DNA from: Macrophomina tecta
Lineage: Eukaryota; Ascomycota; Dothideomycetes; Botryosphaeriales; Botryosphaeriaceae
Reading direction: 5' to 3'
Assembly (NCBI GenBank): GCA_024180945.1
Contig: JAKSGN010000038.1
Span: forward strand, 3,038,001-3,102,000
DNA: 64,000 nt
Shown: in pieces, positions 1 to 10,946 of the stretch
Position numbering within the stretch: position 1 is the stretch's first letter
How the letters are laid out: each line of letters opens with the position of its first letter
Translations under genes and position numbers: made by a program
The notes under the pieces: model-generated
The model's input: the letters and a program-made list of their open reading frames with translations, nothing else
Told to the model about the DNA's origin: nothing
Database searches by the model: none

Positions 1-70
1 GGAGTTCACCGGGCTCAAGGTTAAGTACATCGGCACCGGCCCCGGCCGCGAGAGCATGATCATCAGGTAA
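1..70 (+). CDS. ADE12: Adenylosuccinate synthetase, C-terminal fragment (gene enters from the left edge)
   Basis: Only the last 22 codons and the TAA stop at 68-70 lie in the window; the reading frame starts at base 2. The visible end contains FTGLKVKYIGTGPGRE followed by SMIIR, which fits the C-terminus of adenylosuccinate synthetase, where a helix-strand element of the form V-x-WIGxGPxR-x-x-MI closes the protein. That enzyme joins IMP and aspartate using GTP in the first AMP-specific step of purine synthesis, in the cytosol. The call rests on this short match only, so another protein with a similar tail is possible. The upstream sequence would settle it. Confidence 0.6.
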   Translation, partial: EFTGLKVKYIGTGPGRESMIIR

Positions 71-579
71 GACGATCAGGTAAGCCGGTGGCTGCTACTG
101 TGTAGATGACGCAGGCGACAATCCTGTATATCCCACTTTGAATGTACTCTTCGGCACGCTCTTTTCTTGTTGGCTTCATATTTTCGGCTTTAGTATTCCG
201 CGATAGAGGCTTCCAAAAAGAAAAATCGAGCTAGAATAGAATAGAACTTTGTCGTGCATCTCGTTCGTGCCTGGTGAAATTGTTACGGAAGTCCCGCTTG
301 GATGAGTCACTGAGTCTTTGGTCGCGCTTTGACGTCACCCGCTTTTTGCGCACTGTGCGTTGGTCGGCGCAGTCTCGGGATCTCCGTCGTGTCAGCGTCA
401 AACCTTAGATGGACGTCAATAGTCCTTGTTCTGAGCGTCACCCGCATTGTTAGATCACTACATACAAGATTTCAAGTCTGCGGACCAATCTATTTGTTTA
501 AGACGGCGCGACTTGCACCCAGTGTGAGGTGGCAAGATTTGTACGTTGTTAGGAAATCAAAGTATGTGTCTATTTTGCC

Positions 580-605
580 TTTTTTTTTTTTTTTTTTTTT
601 TTTTT
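580..605. repeat. Poly-T homopolymer run (26 nt)
   Basis: This is an uninterrupted run of 26 T in intergenic DNA. It is one of at least nine A or T runs of 19-26 nt in the window (others at 932-950, 18920-18939, 19442-19462, 30093-30111, 30631-30649, 35419-35441, 35721-35739 and 37507-37532), all outside the exons I could define. Confidence 0.95.
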
Positions 606-1340
606 CCCTGTCGACGGTTCTTGACGATGGGGGTTAAATGGAGAATGCTCTAGATGAGGAAAAAAGCCTGGTGAACGGCCGTGAGTTCCCTTTGCTCTCT
701 TTTTGCTCATGCCCCGCCGCCGCACTTCGCCGCGAGCCGAGTCCGACCTTGGGAACCACAGTCCACATCCACCTCAGCCTCCCAGCGGCCAATCCCTGGC
801 AAATAGTGCCGTGTGCTGCGTGCGGTGCTGGCGCAGAAGCTCGCTTCGATCGCCGCAAAAGCGAAATTGCCGCCGCCGCGCGGGAAAGGATGTCCTTCAA
901 GGAACATTACCTTGCGCGCGCTATTCGAGCGTTTTTTTTTTTTTTTTTTTGTTTATCGGCGAGCTTGTGGTTGGAGGGCATGGCTGTGCTGCCCGGCCGC
1001 TTCTTGTTGGCGTGCGCACCCACGGTGGCTGCGGCGGTGAAGTGTTTTGTTTCTGCTGGATGGCGGTGCGGGCGACCACGCGGTGTGGTGGCGGCGTGGG
1101 TGCGGCGGGCAAGGCGTGTGCTTGTGTGCGCATTGTCAGGGTGCCGTATGGTGCGGTGGGTGGGCAAGTCGTGGTGGCTGCGTGTGGGCGGCTGGTTGCG
1201 GGCGGTGGGTTCTGGTGGAGCAATGAGCAGCCGGGTGAGCAAAAGGGAAAACATGCACACAGACAGGCTTTGCAGTGGTGCGGCAAGGCTGCGGTCAAAC
1301 AGAAAAGCGGAGGTGAGGAATGGCGGCGTGGACGACAAGA

Positions 1341-1571
1341 AAGAAACACCATGGGGATAGGCGTCGTGGTTGGTGTGGAGGGAGAGTCAACAACAGACAG
1401 AGGTGGAGAGGACGATGGCGATGTTGAGGTGAAAGCGTGAAAAAGAAACACCATGGGGGTGGGCGCCGTGGTGGGCGATGAGGGCGTGGAGGAAGAGTCA
1501 ACAACAGTCGGAGGTTGGTGATGACGACGTGGAAGCGACGGCGTGAAAAAGAAACACCACGAGCGGGCGCA
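1341..1571. repeat. Degenerate tandem repeat, about 104-bp unit, 2.2 copies
   Basis: Unit 1 (1341-1442), unit 2 (1443-1548) and a partial unit 3 (1549-1571) all begin with AAGAAACACCA. Both full units then carry a GGGCG/GTGG-rich block, the shared string GAGTCAACAACAG, a GGAGGT-like block, and end in GCGTGAAAA. The periods are 102 and 106 bp, so small insertions and deletions have accumulated. On the minus strand the repeat is read as two copies of a peptide containing VVDS and PMVFL, which is the only reason a 265-codon frame is open there. I regard it as a non-coding minisatellite. Confidence 0.75.
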
Positions 1572-3665
1572 AAAAAAGACGGTGGAGGATTTGGCCTCCG
1601 AGATTTTTCTATCAGACAGTTCAGCACTGCGAGGCTCTCTGTAATCGACATTCTGCCGCCGCCCGAACCATGGCACTAGGACTGAAACCAGCGTCCCACC
1701 TTCGGTCACGAAGATCAACTAGCCCCCGCTGTCCCTGTTCTTCACGTAGATCGGGGACCTCGAATAACGCGCGGGTGCCACACGCTCCGCGCCTACACGG
1801 TAGGTGACCTATGGCCCGGGGAGCACAGCAAGGATCCTAAGGGACTGTAAACCTGTCGTCCCACCCCCGGTCCGAGATAGAGCCCTGCCATGATTGACGT
1901 ACTCCCGCTCACCAGGAACGCCCACGAATAACGGCATGACAGGGGTGTCTGGCCGGGGTGAACCCCGCTCGCCTATATAATCTATCTGCCTACCTAGGTG
2001 CTGGGGGGTGAAGGTGCGTGACAAAGCCAAGGAGGGTGAGTCAAAGGAGGTGGGTGAGGCGGCAGGATGGGGGAAGTGAGTGCAGTGGTGTGGAACGCTG
2101 GACGCCGTCGGAGTTGGCCGACTTTTGCGTGGCTTCAGTGAGATTCGAACAGGTGGTGAGATTCAAACAGGTGTGTGTGCCATCATACTTGATAGCGGGG
2201 CTACGATTCCCCTGCACCTGCGCCACTTTGGATGCTAGGACTACTGGCAGAAGGGGCTTTTGTACCCGCATCACTGCCTGCACTTGGAGGTCGGCACTAA
2301 GGGAATACCCGTTGTTTCTATGCAATTCCTCGTCGTCACTGACGCCCCGCAGCCCCAACCGCTCTTTTGGCACTGGGAAACCATCGCGGAAGCGCGGGAG
2401 TCTTCCACTGACACTCAGCCACCCAAGGTCAGTACTGTCCGGCCCCCAGGGCACTCAAGTCATTTCTAGTAGACACAAAAATGCGCGCGACTGCCGCACT
2501 GTTGACAGAGTTTCGCCGGCGGCAGAAAGCGCTGCATGTTTGACCGCTTATGGCTTGAGATGGCATCTCTCGTCATAACTCTCTGTGCGGTCCTCTCCAG
2601 GGAGGTTTAAGCATACACCTCGTGGTAGCCTGCGCAAAAAGCCTCTCTTGCCCACTGCTCACGGTGACGGGGTTCGTTCTGGAGTTCGGATCGAGATCGA
2701 TCTTAGCGCCGATGATGGCTACGACATAGGAACTGGCATCCTGGTGTCACTATCGTCGCCGCTGCACAATCCGGATTATTAAGTGTTTCGGCAGAACAAT
2801 ACTTGGCTGCCGCCTTTGGTCGGGGCTTCGATGGCCCATCACGCTCTAAATATCTACAGCTCTCGAGAACAGCCACCATTCCGTGCCTGGTACTGCGGGT
2901 GAAGGAGATAAGAAGGTTATCAAATTCAGTGGAATGGGGCAAATTTATAGGCTGGAAGCACAGAAACTGATACTGTTATACTCTTGACTTCAAAGAATCG
3001 AGCGTCCCAAAAATCGAAAGAGCACGGAGTAGAGCATGGCTAGCCAGAATATCCAAATGTGAATCGAATACGTGTCAGTTTGATCCTCTTCCAGGGAAGA
3101 GCCGTAAAGCATTTCTTGTCCAGTCCAAGGTGAGCATTCGAAACTCGGATACCGAGGTATCCCATTGAACTCCCAGTTCACAAAATGTTTTGGCCGCTGA
3201 GATTCGTACACAGCAGCCGGCATGTGCGTGGGGATATGAAGCAGCCTACGGTCGCGGTATTTGATGAGATGAAGTTTCTGTATCCGGATGACTACCTCAA
3301 CTGCATATCGCTCGTGAACACCGTAGCTCTATTGGACAGGAAAATATCCTACGCTCGAGTTATTCAAGGTATCAGAAACGGAATCCAGCGAGAGAGTGCG
3401 GATGCCAGAAAATATAATGGCTTTTTCCGGCATATCTCTATAGTCTTCAGCTACATTGCTCTTGGATCTCGCTTGCCCTTTTATCCATCACCATTGGATA
3501 AGCACCGCATGCCTACGAGTACCTCTCACTGTCGACAGTCAGCACGTTTACAAGCACCATGTTCCCATTGACTGTAGGTGAGCGGGCAGCTGTACGTCAC
3601 TTCTGTGCCAAGATCTTTCCAGTGAGACTTTGGGACCAGTTCCTGGCGCCGGTTAATACAGTTCG

Positions 3666-3959
3666 CCAATCAGCTGACACTTTGAACGGCTGCCCTACGC
3701 AGACCGGTAATTCACGCTTGCCAATGGTCTGAGCCAGCGACGCTCGGGCTTCAGGTTGGCGTTCTAGATGCGGCAGCCCAGCAGGTTAGCAGTCATGCAT
3801 AGACGGTTTGAGTTTTGACCAGCCAATGGTAGCGATGATACTCCTCCTGTGAGAGCAATGCGGTGAATGCCCCCACCAAACGGGGCTGCACGTGCGCGGG
3901 GTGACCTGCTCTCGACCTGGCACGGGGCCCCAGCATCCGGCCTCCTTCGTCTATATAAA
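3666..3959 (+). promoter_or_regulatory. Promoter with three CCAAT boxes and a TATA box
   Basis: CCAAT occurs at 3666-3670, 3721-3725 and 3823-3827, and a strong TATA element TATATAAA at 3952-3959. The start codon of the downstream gene is at 4111, so a start site about 30-40 bp after the TATA box would give a leader of roughly 120 nt. The combination of a perfect TATA box and repeated CCAAT boxes in the same orientation is what an actively transcribed or regulated fungal gene shows; binding by the HAP/CBF complex is inference. Confidence 0.6.
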
Positions 3960-4110
3960 CCCTCTGCTGCACCAAGTCCGCCATTCTTCATCGCTTTCCA
4001 CTTACTTCGCGTCGCGCCGAGATCGACCACTGTTGGTATCAAACTCTTCATACGCTTTTGCACCCACTCCACCACCAAAACAGTACCACCCGCTGTTGTA
4101 CGGGCGCATC

Positions 4111-5341
4111 ATGTCGGACAACATCATTGCCTACCCTGCCATTCCGGGACTCAACCTTTCGGGTCAGGTAAGTTTCACTCCACCCACTCGGTTGGCTAAC
4201 CCATGCTGCTTATTGCTTCGAAAGTTCCCGGCTTGGGTGCACACTGTGATTCAGGTCTGGGGCCATGACTTCATGAAGTGGTTCCCCCGAGGTCATGCAC
4301 CGGCTACGCTCGACATCCACAAGTTCCCCGACGACGTTAAGGAGGGCATCGTCGCTCTGTCCAACCAATCTGGCTCGAAGGGCCGCGACATCGCCCTCAG
4401 TTACGTCAAGAAGGCCATCAAGAACCGTAACAATGTGGGGGGTCAGAGCAACTTCCCTTGCGCTGAAGATCTGAAGAAGGCTCTCCGCGACTACCTCGCG
4501 CATGAGGCGAAGCAGGCCGCTGCCACGACCACCCATGCCCCTGCGCCTGTCGTAGCTGCTCCCGCTCCTAAGACGTTCCACCTCCCCATGCACGGCACCC
4601 GTCGCCCTCGCGCCGAGTCAGACGCCTCCGTCGAGCCTAACCCTCAGCGAGCTCGCCTGGCCTTGGACACCGCCAAGATCCAGGCCGACGTTGATAACTA
4701 CTTCTCCAAATACACCGATGCCGAGGCCAAGGCGATCCAACTCCAGGTCAAGAACGACAAGCTCGAGGGCGAGGTGGCCGATCTCCGTCTTCAGCTTCAG
4801 GAGCTCAAGCTTGCCCAGTTCACCGTCCCCGACCCGCCCGCCGCTGCCACCAACGCCCACGTGCCGTCCGCCACCCTTTCACAGCAGCTCGCTCACCCTG
4901 CGGTCGTGAAGTCGAAGGACGGTGAGATCGCCGAGAAGGAGGCCGCCATGGCTAAGATGGTCGCCGACCACAACCGCGCCAACGGCGCCATCCAGTCCTT
5001 GCACCTGGCTCTTCGTGATCTTCTCATGACCAAGGAGGGCAGCATTTCTGAGGAACGGTTAGAGGAGGAGCTGCAGGACATCAGCGAGCTCGAGGAGGTC
5101 GGGATGATGAGCGCTGGAACCATGGATGCAATCTACGCGTTGCTCGGCGGAATCCACCACCGCGAGGAGAGGGCCGAGGAGGAGGCTGTGGCGCGCTGTG
5201 AGCGGGCCACGGAGGAGAGCATCCGCTCTTACATCAGCCTCGAGCATGCCGACGAGGTCGGCGCGGAGCAGGAGCCGGACGAGGGCGATCGTGAGGGCAA
5301 GGACTATGGTGCCGATAGCGAGGAGGAGGAGGAGGAGGAGG

Positions 5342-5375
<34 letters not shown>

Positions 5376-5448
5376 CAACGTCACCAGCGATGGCGATCAC
5401 GATATGGTTGCCAAGTTCCGCAGCGTCTTCTCCGACTTTGACTTTTAA
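4111..5448 (+). CDS. Unrecognised 426-aa protein with central coiled coil and acidic C-terminal tail
   Basis: Exons are 4111-4167 and 4225-5448, giving 426 residues. The 57-bp intron has donor GTAAGT, branch GGCTAAC and acceptor AAG; its length is a multiple of three and it has no stop, so retention would only insert 19 residues. I do not recognise the family. Residues about 20-115 form a possible folded domain (FPAWVHTVIQVWGHDFMKWF at its start, with conserved-looking W and H residues). An Ala/Pro linker follows, then a helical stretch rich in A, E, K and L (about 165-340, coiled-coil-like), and finally a run of Glu followed by Asp encoded by GAG and GAT repeats at about 5320-5374, ending in FSDFDF. 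The start was chosen because the frame upstream of 4111 runs through the TATA box. A nuclear or chromatin role is only a guess from the acidic tail. Confidence 0.75.
5320..5374. repeat. GAG/GAT trinucleotide repeat inside a coding region
   Basis: About eight GAG codons followed by about ten GAT codons encode a poly-Glu/poly-Asp tail in the gene at 4111-5448. Near-pure codon repetition suggests slippage-driven length variation between strains. Confidence 0.85.
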
Positions 5449-6107
5449 GGGACCTGAAAATATCGTCGTCATCGCGTTTTCAACCATCGCTTTTTCTCAA
5501 CGGGCCTATTCTTTGTTCGCTCGCGTCTCCATGGTTGACATTGGCTAAATCAAGCGCCACTAACCCTTTTCTTGGTGTCATCAGCGTGGAAAATACCCCG
5601 GAAGCCCAGTGGACGTTCTTCTCCAGAGCATTTGCTTGTTAGCCGCGCAGGCCAGTGCGTCAGTTCAGATAGCGCGATACTATGAACAGAGACGATCTCA
5701 TTACCGGATCCTTGTTGAACACTGTAACATGCGTCTCGCCCACATGCGTGATTTACATGATTCATCCTAAGTCGCCAATCTGTGTTGCCTCTACCACCCC
5801 GTCTCGCGCCGCATATCTTGACGCCCCAGTGAGTTGCACAATGCACCCCTAGGACAGAGAGCCCAAACAAAGCGCACACACTAACAAAGCCGTCTGTGCA
5901 CCCGTAGTTCCTGAACGAGCTGTCAAGCCAACCAACCGCGCACACCACAAGGGCACACACAATCGAGAAGGGTCAAAATGATGTACCATGATCACATATC
6001 CAATTCGTTAACTACGCCTCGACCCACCCGTGCGTCCATGCACACCCCAACGCCAAAATTCCCGCTACCCAAGGATGGAAAAAGCAAGCCCACACAGTTC
6101 CAACCCT
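5449..6107. other. Convergent intergenic region
   Basis: This lies between the stop of the acidic-tail gene (+) and the stop of MRC1 (-), so both 3' UTRs should fall here. I see no gene; a 136-codon minus-strand frame at 5550-5960 shows no recognisable family. Confidence 0.6.
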
Positions 6108-9100
6108 CTACTCAAACCCACCACCCCCCGCCTTGCCTAATACACCCAGCACACTCCTCTTCTTCCCCATCACCACCTTCTTCCTCAGCCCCTCCTCCCT
6201 GCGCATCTCTGCTGCTTCGACGACCCTCTTGCGCTCCGCCTCGCGAGCCTGGTAATGGATATTGCTCTTCTTACTACCACCCCTACGCAGCCCCGCTTCC
6301 GTTGCACCACCGCCAGTACTACCGTTACTAGTAGTACTCGTCGTGCTCGTCGTGCTCAAGTTCGTGGTCGCGCGCTTGAGCAGGCTCGGAACGCGGAAAC
6401 CGCTGCTGCCAACGGGCTTGTTGCCGGCCGCGAACGCTAGAGGCCTGCTGGTGCTGTCTGACGCGGCGCTGTTCTCGCGGGAAAGCGTGAGGCGGTCGAC
6501 GACAGCAAATTTGGTGGTGTTGCGGCGCTCGGCGAAGGAGGTGCGAGTGATAGGAGGCTCGTCCTCTTCCCCTTCGTCTTCGGAGGCGGAGAACTGAGTT
6601 TCACGGACGAGTGGCTCGTCGATGAGGAAGGAGACGGATTCGCGGATCTCGGCGAGGGTAGTGGGCTTGCGGTCGGGGGCGGGCAGGGTACGGCGTTGGC
6701 GGGCTGGCGGGCGGTTCTCGTCGTGTGCAGGGCCGGTTGCTTTGCGCTTAAGGGGGTTCTCGGTGGTGGTGGTGGTGGTGGTGGTAGGTTGAGCGGTAGG
6801 TGCCACTTCCTCCGCGTCTTGCTTTGCCGCCTCCTGTGAGTCGGCGATGGACTGAGCTTGCTGCTCTTCTTCATTGCCGTTGTCGTCGAGGAAGCTGAAG
6901 TCCTCATCGTCATCGTGGTCTTCGATGGCGCGAAGGAAAGCCAGTTTCTTTGGGTTCTCCGCAATTTTGCCAATTTTCTCGTCCTCGAGAAGTGCCTTGC
7001 GCATGCGGGCAAACTCGCGCTGTTTCCTGGCCCTGCGCTCAGCGGCCTCGTCATCCGAGTCGTCCAGATCGTCGAGGCCACCGCCGCGCTTGCGGCGCAA
7101 GTTGCCGTTTGTAATGTCCTTGTACAGCTTGTCAATGCGCTTTTCATCTTCTGCACGCTCCTTGTCCCTGATCACCTGTTAGTGTCATCGTCAAACACAC
7201 GGCGAGAGAATACTCACGCATAGAAAGCCGCAATCTCCCTCTCGTTGACCTTGACCTTGGACTCGTCAATCATCTTCTTGAGATCCTCGTCCATCTCGCC
7301 ACCACTTTCATCGTCACTAGCGCCACCGAGACCAGCATATTCGTCCTCGGATTCCTCAGCTTGCTCCTGAACCATCTCCTTGGCTGCACTGTTTTTCTTG
7401 TTGAACGCATCAATCTTCTTTGCCCGCTTGGCACCCTTCCGCAGGACGTCGAAAGCATCGGCAGAAATCTCAAACTCCTCGTCTGATACGCCTGCTTCCG
7501 ATGCAGTGTCAACTTTCCTGGACTGAGGATCTTCGTCGAGATCTGAGAGAGCTGTAGAGACAATTTCACGGCGACGCTGCAGACGACCTTTCTTCTTTCG
7601 TACCAGAGGAGACTCTGGGGCTTCGGCGTCGAGAATAACGGTATCGATAGTACGCTGAGTCGACGAAGGTGCCGGGGTCACCTTGTTGAAGCGGCCTGGA
7701 GTGCGTGAAACTTCGAATCCACCATCTTGGGTGGGATCAGGCATGTCGGACATCTGAGTATCAGGGAAATCAGGTTGAGAGGGAAATTGAGAAATGCCAA
7801 TGTTGATATCGTTGCCTGTGTTCTCCGATTGTGACGCCGGTGGCAGACTGTCGCGGATGACTGAATCTTGACTGTCATTTGGGTTGGGGTCAGGAAACTC
7901 AGGGATGGTGGAGACAGGCAACTTTCGCAGGAAGTCGAGAGAGTCTTGTTGAGAGTTTACACCAATTGGCATTTCCGCCTGCGAGTCCACTTCCGCCATA
8001 GTGCCAGCAAACATCTGACTCAGACCTACGGGAGCATCGTTGTTGGCGAAGCCGAAAGCGGCCATCATGTCGTCTTGGGTCGAATTCTCTGGGGGCTGAG
8101 GAGCAGCGTTGTTAGCAAAGCCAAAAGCAGCCATGGGGTCATGTTGAGTTGCCGCTGGGTGAAGCTTGGGCTCGGTATCTTCCTCATCTTCGTCCTCAAC
8201 CACCCGCTTGCGGTTCCGTGCAGCAGCGGTACGCCGTACTGGCGCGTCCTCCTCATGCTCGGACTCAACATCATCGGCGGCATCCTCGAGAGGTTGTGCC
8301 TCAGCCTGCTCGTCTTGCATCTCATCGTCTTCCTCATCAGCTTCGTTGTCAAGCAAACCATCACCTTCTCGCTCTTCTTCATCCTCATCCTCCTCCTCCT
8401 CGCTACCCGAGAGCTCAATCTCCTCGTCATCGCCGCCTTCGTCATGTGAGGCGCCTTCTACATAACTCTCATCATCATCACTGTCTGGAAAGCCATCGCC
8501 TTCGTCTTCGCCGTTCTTCTTCGCCTCGCTCTTCTCCTTCTTGGCAAGCTCTTCGGCCTCCTGCCTGGCCTTTTCAAGAAGGTTCTCTAACTCGAGCTGG
8601 TCCCTCTCACGCTCCTCCTCCGTTTGGACGAGGATGCCCTTTGCACGAAGTTCAGCAATCTTTTCCTCCCTCTCCGCCTTCGCCTGCTCGCGGGCCCTGC
8701 GTTGCAGCACAGCCTGCAGCTCAGCTGGGCTCATTGAATTCTTGCCAGTCTGGCGATTCTTGCTTGGAGAAGTGAGATGCGCAAGGTGGCGGAGTCTGAG
8801 GAGATGAGTCGGCTCCTGAGCCTTGCGAGCAGGCAGGTTATCAAAGACGGGGAAGCGCGTGTCACGGACGATCTCGAGGTCCTCATCGGAGTCGGAGACA
8901 TTACCAGCTGGCCTCTCAGGCAAGACTACACGGAATGTGCGGATCTTCTTCTCTGATGCCAGAACTAAGGCTGTGGGTTTTGCGGGCACGACTTGAGCAG
9001 CTCCCTCGATTGACGGCGAGACAGCGCGGCCTTTGCCCTTGTCGATCTTCTTTTGCTGAGAAATATCGTCCTTCAGAGTGGGCAGTTCCACATCAACATC

Positions 9101-10324
9101 TTCGTCTTGGCCGATGTCTATGACGGTATCCACAGAGAAGCCATTGGAGTCGACGACTTGTTGCTGGTTCGTCTTCTTCAATGTGTCGACCACGTCAGGT
9201 GGACTTGTAGGTGGGGTTTCTTTCTCAACTTGATCAACATCGGAGGATGCAAGGGTGATGATTTTCTCCTGAGATGATTCCTTAGGCTGGCCGAAATTGA
9301 ATCTCTTGAAAAGGTCCTGGGTGGTGTACTTCTTCTTCGTCGTTGCCTGGTGCGTCAGTTGCATATTCCGGGCAATACGTTGCGTTTCGCGGTTCATCTC
9401 CTCTATGGCCTTCTTGCCAGCCCTTCGAGTTGGTCTCGACTGCTGTGTCAGCTTTTCCGCTACGCCTTCGTCATCGTTGCTGTCAGTCTCGGAACAGTTC
9501 AGCTCCGCTTCGATCTGTCGGGACTTTCTTGCTTCAGCCTTTGCCCTACGGTGATTTTCCTCCCGATCTTTCTTCTCCGCGGCCTCCTTCGCCTTGCGCT
9601 CGGCTCTCTTCTTCGCAACCAACTCCTCCAAGCGCGACTTCGGTTGGAAATTCGCCATATCTGAGTCCGAGTCTGATCCGAGATCATGGCTAGAGGCTGG
9701 CCTCGTAGGGGAAGGTTTCGATGGGGACATAAAAAGACCAGGCGAGCTGGCCCTTGATGCTGCGCTGGCGGAGGCCTTCGGAGACTCTGTAGTATTGCGG
9801 GCTGGCCTTCGTGCATTTGCGGGCCTCCTATTGAACGGCATGTCTTCGCCAGAGCTGGATTCAGCATCCGGTACAGGTCTCGATCTGTGAGAAGAATCCT
9901 TCTTCTGGTCCTTTGCCGACTGTAACATCTTTTTAACCCGCTGATACGCGTTACCATCATCCTCGCCACTCCCGTTCTGATCGTTCTGTTCTTGTGCAAG
10001 CATACGGGCTGCCATCCGTCCTACGGGTCGCTTTGCTAGTACGACATCATCGTCATCGGAATCTGAGGAGGTATCATCGTGGGCGGACTTCGTGTTGGCG
10101 GGCGCAAGTTTTGGTGCAGATTCCGAAGGTTTCGAGTTGCCGTTCGAGAGCTTTGTAGAGAGCTCGTCTTCCGAATCGTCGCTCATTCCGGCCGCCGCGA
10201 GCATAGCTTTCACCTTGCTGCGCGGCGTGAGCTCTATCGGGGATTTTGAGGCGCGCATGGCGGGCGTGGACGCGGCGGAGGATGCGCGACTGGAGCGCGC
10301 AGGGGTAGAGGGAGTGGAAGACAT
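6108..10324 (-). CDS. MRC1: DNA replication checkpoint mediator Mrc1/Claspin
   Basis: Exons on the minus strand are 10324-7218 and 7167-6108, giving 1,388 residues. Mrc1 travels with the replication fork and passes the stalled-fork signal from the ATR-type kinase to the Rad53/Cds1-type kinase. The evidence is overall architecture. The N-terminus is Ser/Thr-rich and basic, starting MSSTPSTPARSSRASS. Long acidic coiled-coil stretches follow. Many SQ/TQ sites cluster around residues 750-880 (for example STQDD, LSQMF, NSQQD, DSQDS, FPSQP), the target sites of ATR-type kinases. The conserved Mrc1-like block spans the splice junction, reading EREIAAFYADKERAEDEKR and then LYKDITNG. The intron uses the AG at 7169-7168; the nearer AG at 7177-7176 sits inside CTAACAG and would give an immediate stop. 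A short repeat MAAFGFANN occurs twice. Yeast Mrc1 is 1,096 residues. Confidence 0.88.
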
Positions 10325-10946
10325 GGTAAACGGCTTCTGGAATTAAGAATATCCCCGTGACTCGAATAAGTGTAGGAATCGTGGATGTCAAATTAGGAGG
10401 CCATTGAAAGTTGAAACTTGAGCTGTGGAGTCGGTGTTGGGGAGAGTGCAGGCTTGGACGCGCCGGGCGCGAGATCGCGTCGCGTCGCGTCAATCCCCGC
10501 TTAAGTCCGAGCGCGCGTAGAGTCTCGCCGAGATTTACCCATGCAGCATAAAACAACCTCAACTGAAGCCCGAGACTGTCTCAACACCATCACCACCACG
10601 AACATTGGCCGAGTCTTCAACGGAAAGAAACATGGATGCGCCCGGCGCCTTCCTTCTGTTGCCATCGTGCTATTTATGAAAACAAACAGCAAAACTTTTC
10701 CTCTGTCACCAATGGCTGATAGCAGAGTGATCCATCCTGTCCGGAGACCGCAACACCAAAAACTCTCATCACCGATTTCCCAATCCGGATTCCCTCTCCT
10801 CTTCCTCCCCCTTCCTCCCTCCTTGTCTCCCAAAATGAAAGACAATGTAAAAAGACTTTCTCAACCGGAATTCTCACAAGCCTTCGACCCACACGGGAAA
10901 ACGCTCAAGAAACCCCAAGACACACGCAACCCCAATCTCCCTCCCT
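10325..10946. other. Intergenic region upstream of MRC1
   Basis: This holds the MRC1 promoter (read leftwards) and the 3' UTR of the SANT-like gene. It contains CT-rich tracts around 10790-10830. I see no supported gene in it. Confidence 0.6.

Larger units (their letters stand above)
71..3665. other. Long intergenic stretch without a supported gene
   Basis: I see no convincing gene in about 3.6 kb. Reading frames at 638-1440 (+) and 921-1718 (-) are open because the DNA is compositionally biased (G/T-rich on the plus strand from about 960 to 1560), not because they look like proteins. The stretch holds a T run at 580-605, a T run at 932-950 and a degenerate tandem repeat at 1341-1571. From about 2700 to 3660 the sequence becomes AT-richer and carries short frames, for example 3185-3571 (+) and 2990-3223 (-), that I cannot match to any family. 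They could be relics. Confidence 0.6.

Noticed and set aside
638..1718. Long overlapping frames on both strands (up to 265 codons on the minus strand)
   Set aside because: They overlap a compositionally biased segment and a tandem repeat, carry homopolymer-encoded runs, and show no family pattern.
2140..2260. TTCGAA-type sequence resembling a tRNA T-loop (near 2151)
   Set aside because: On neither strand do the flanking bases form a 5-bp T stem, and no acceptor stem is present. The duplicated GAGATTC-AA-CAGGTG is only a short direct repeat.
2990..3571. Two frames (2990-3223 minus and 3185-3571 plus) suggesting a small gene
   Set aside because: Neither has a recognisable domain or a plausible partner exon. 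They overlap antisense and lie in AT-richer DNA.
3892..4110. Upstream extension of the acidic-tail ORF to a Met at 3892
   Set aside because: The extension reads through the TATA box at 3952-3959 and its peptide is not protein-like, so 4111 is the start.
8149..8775. Plus-strand His/Pro/Ser-rich frames inside MRC1
   Set aside because: These are antisense shadows of the Glu/Asp-rich MRC1 exon.
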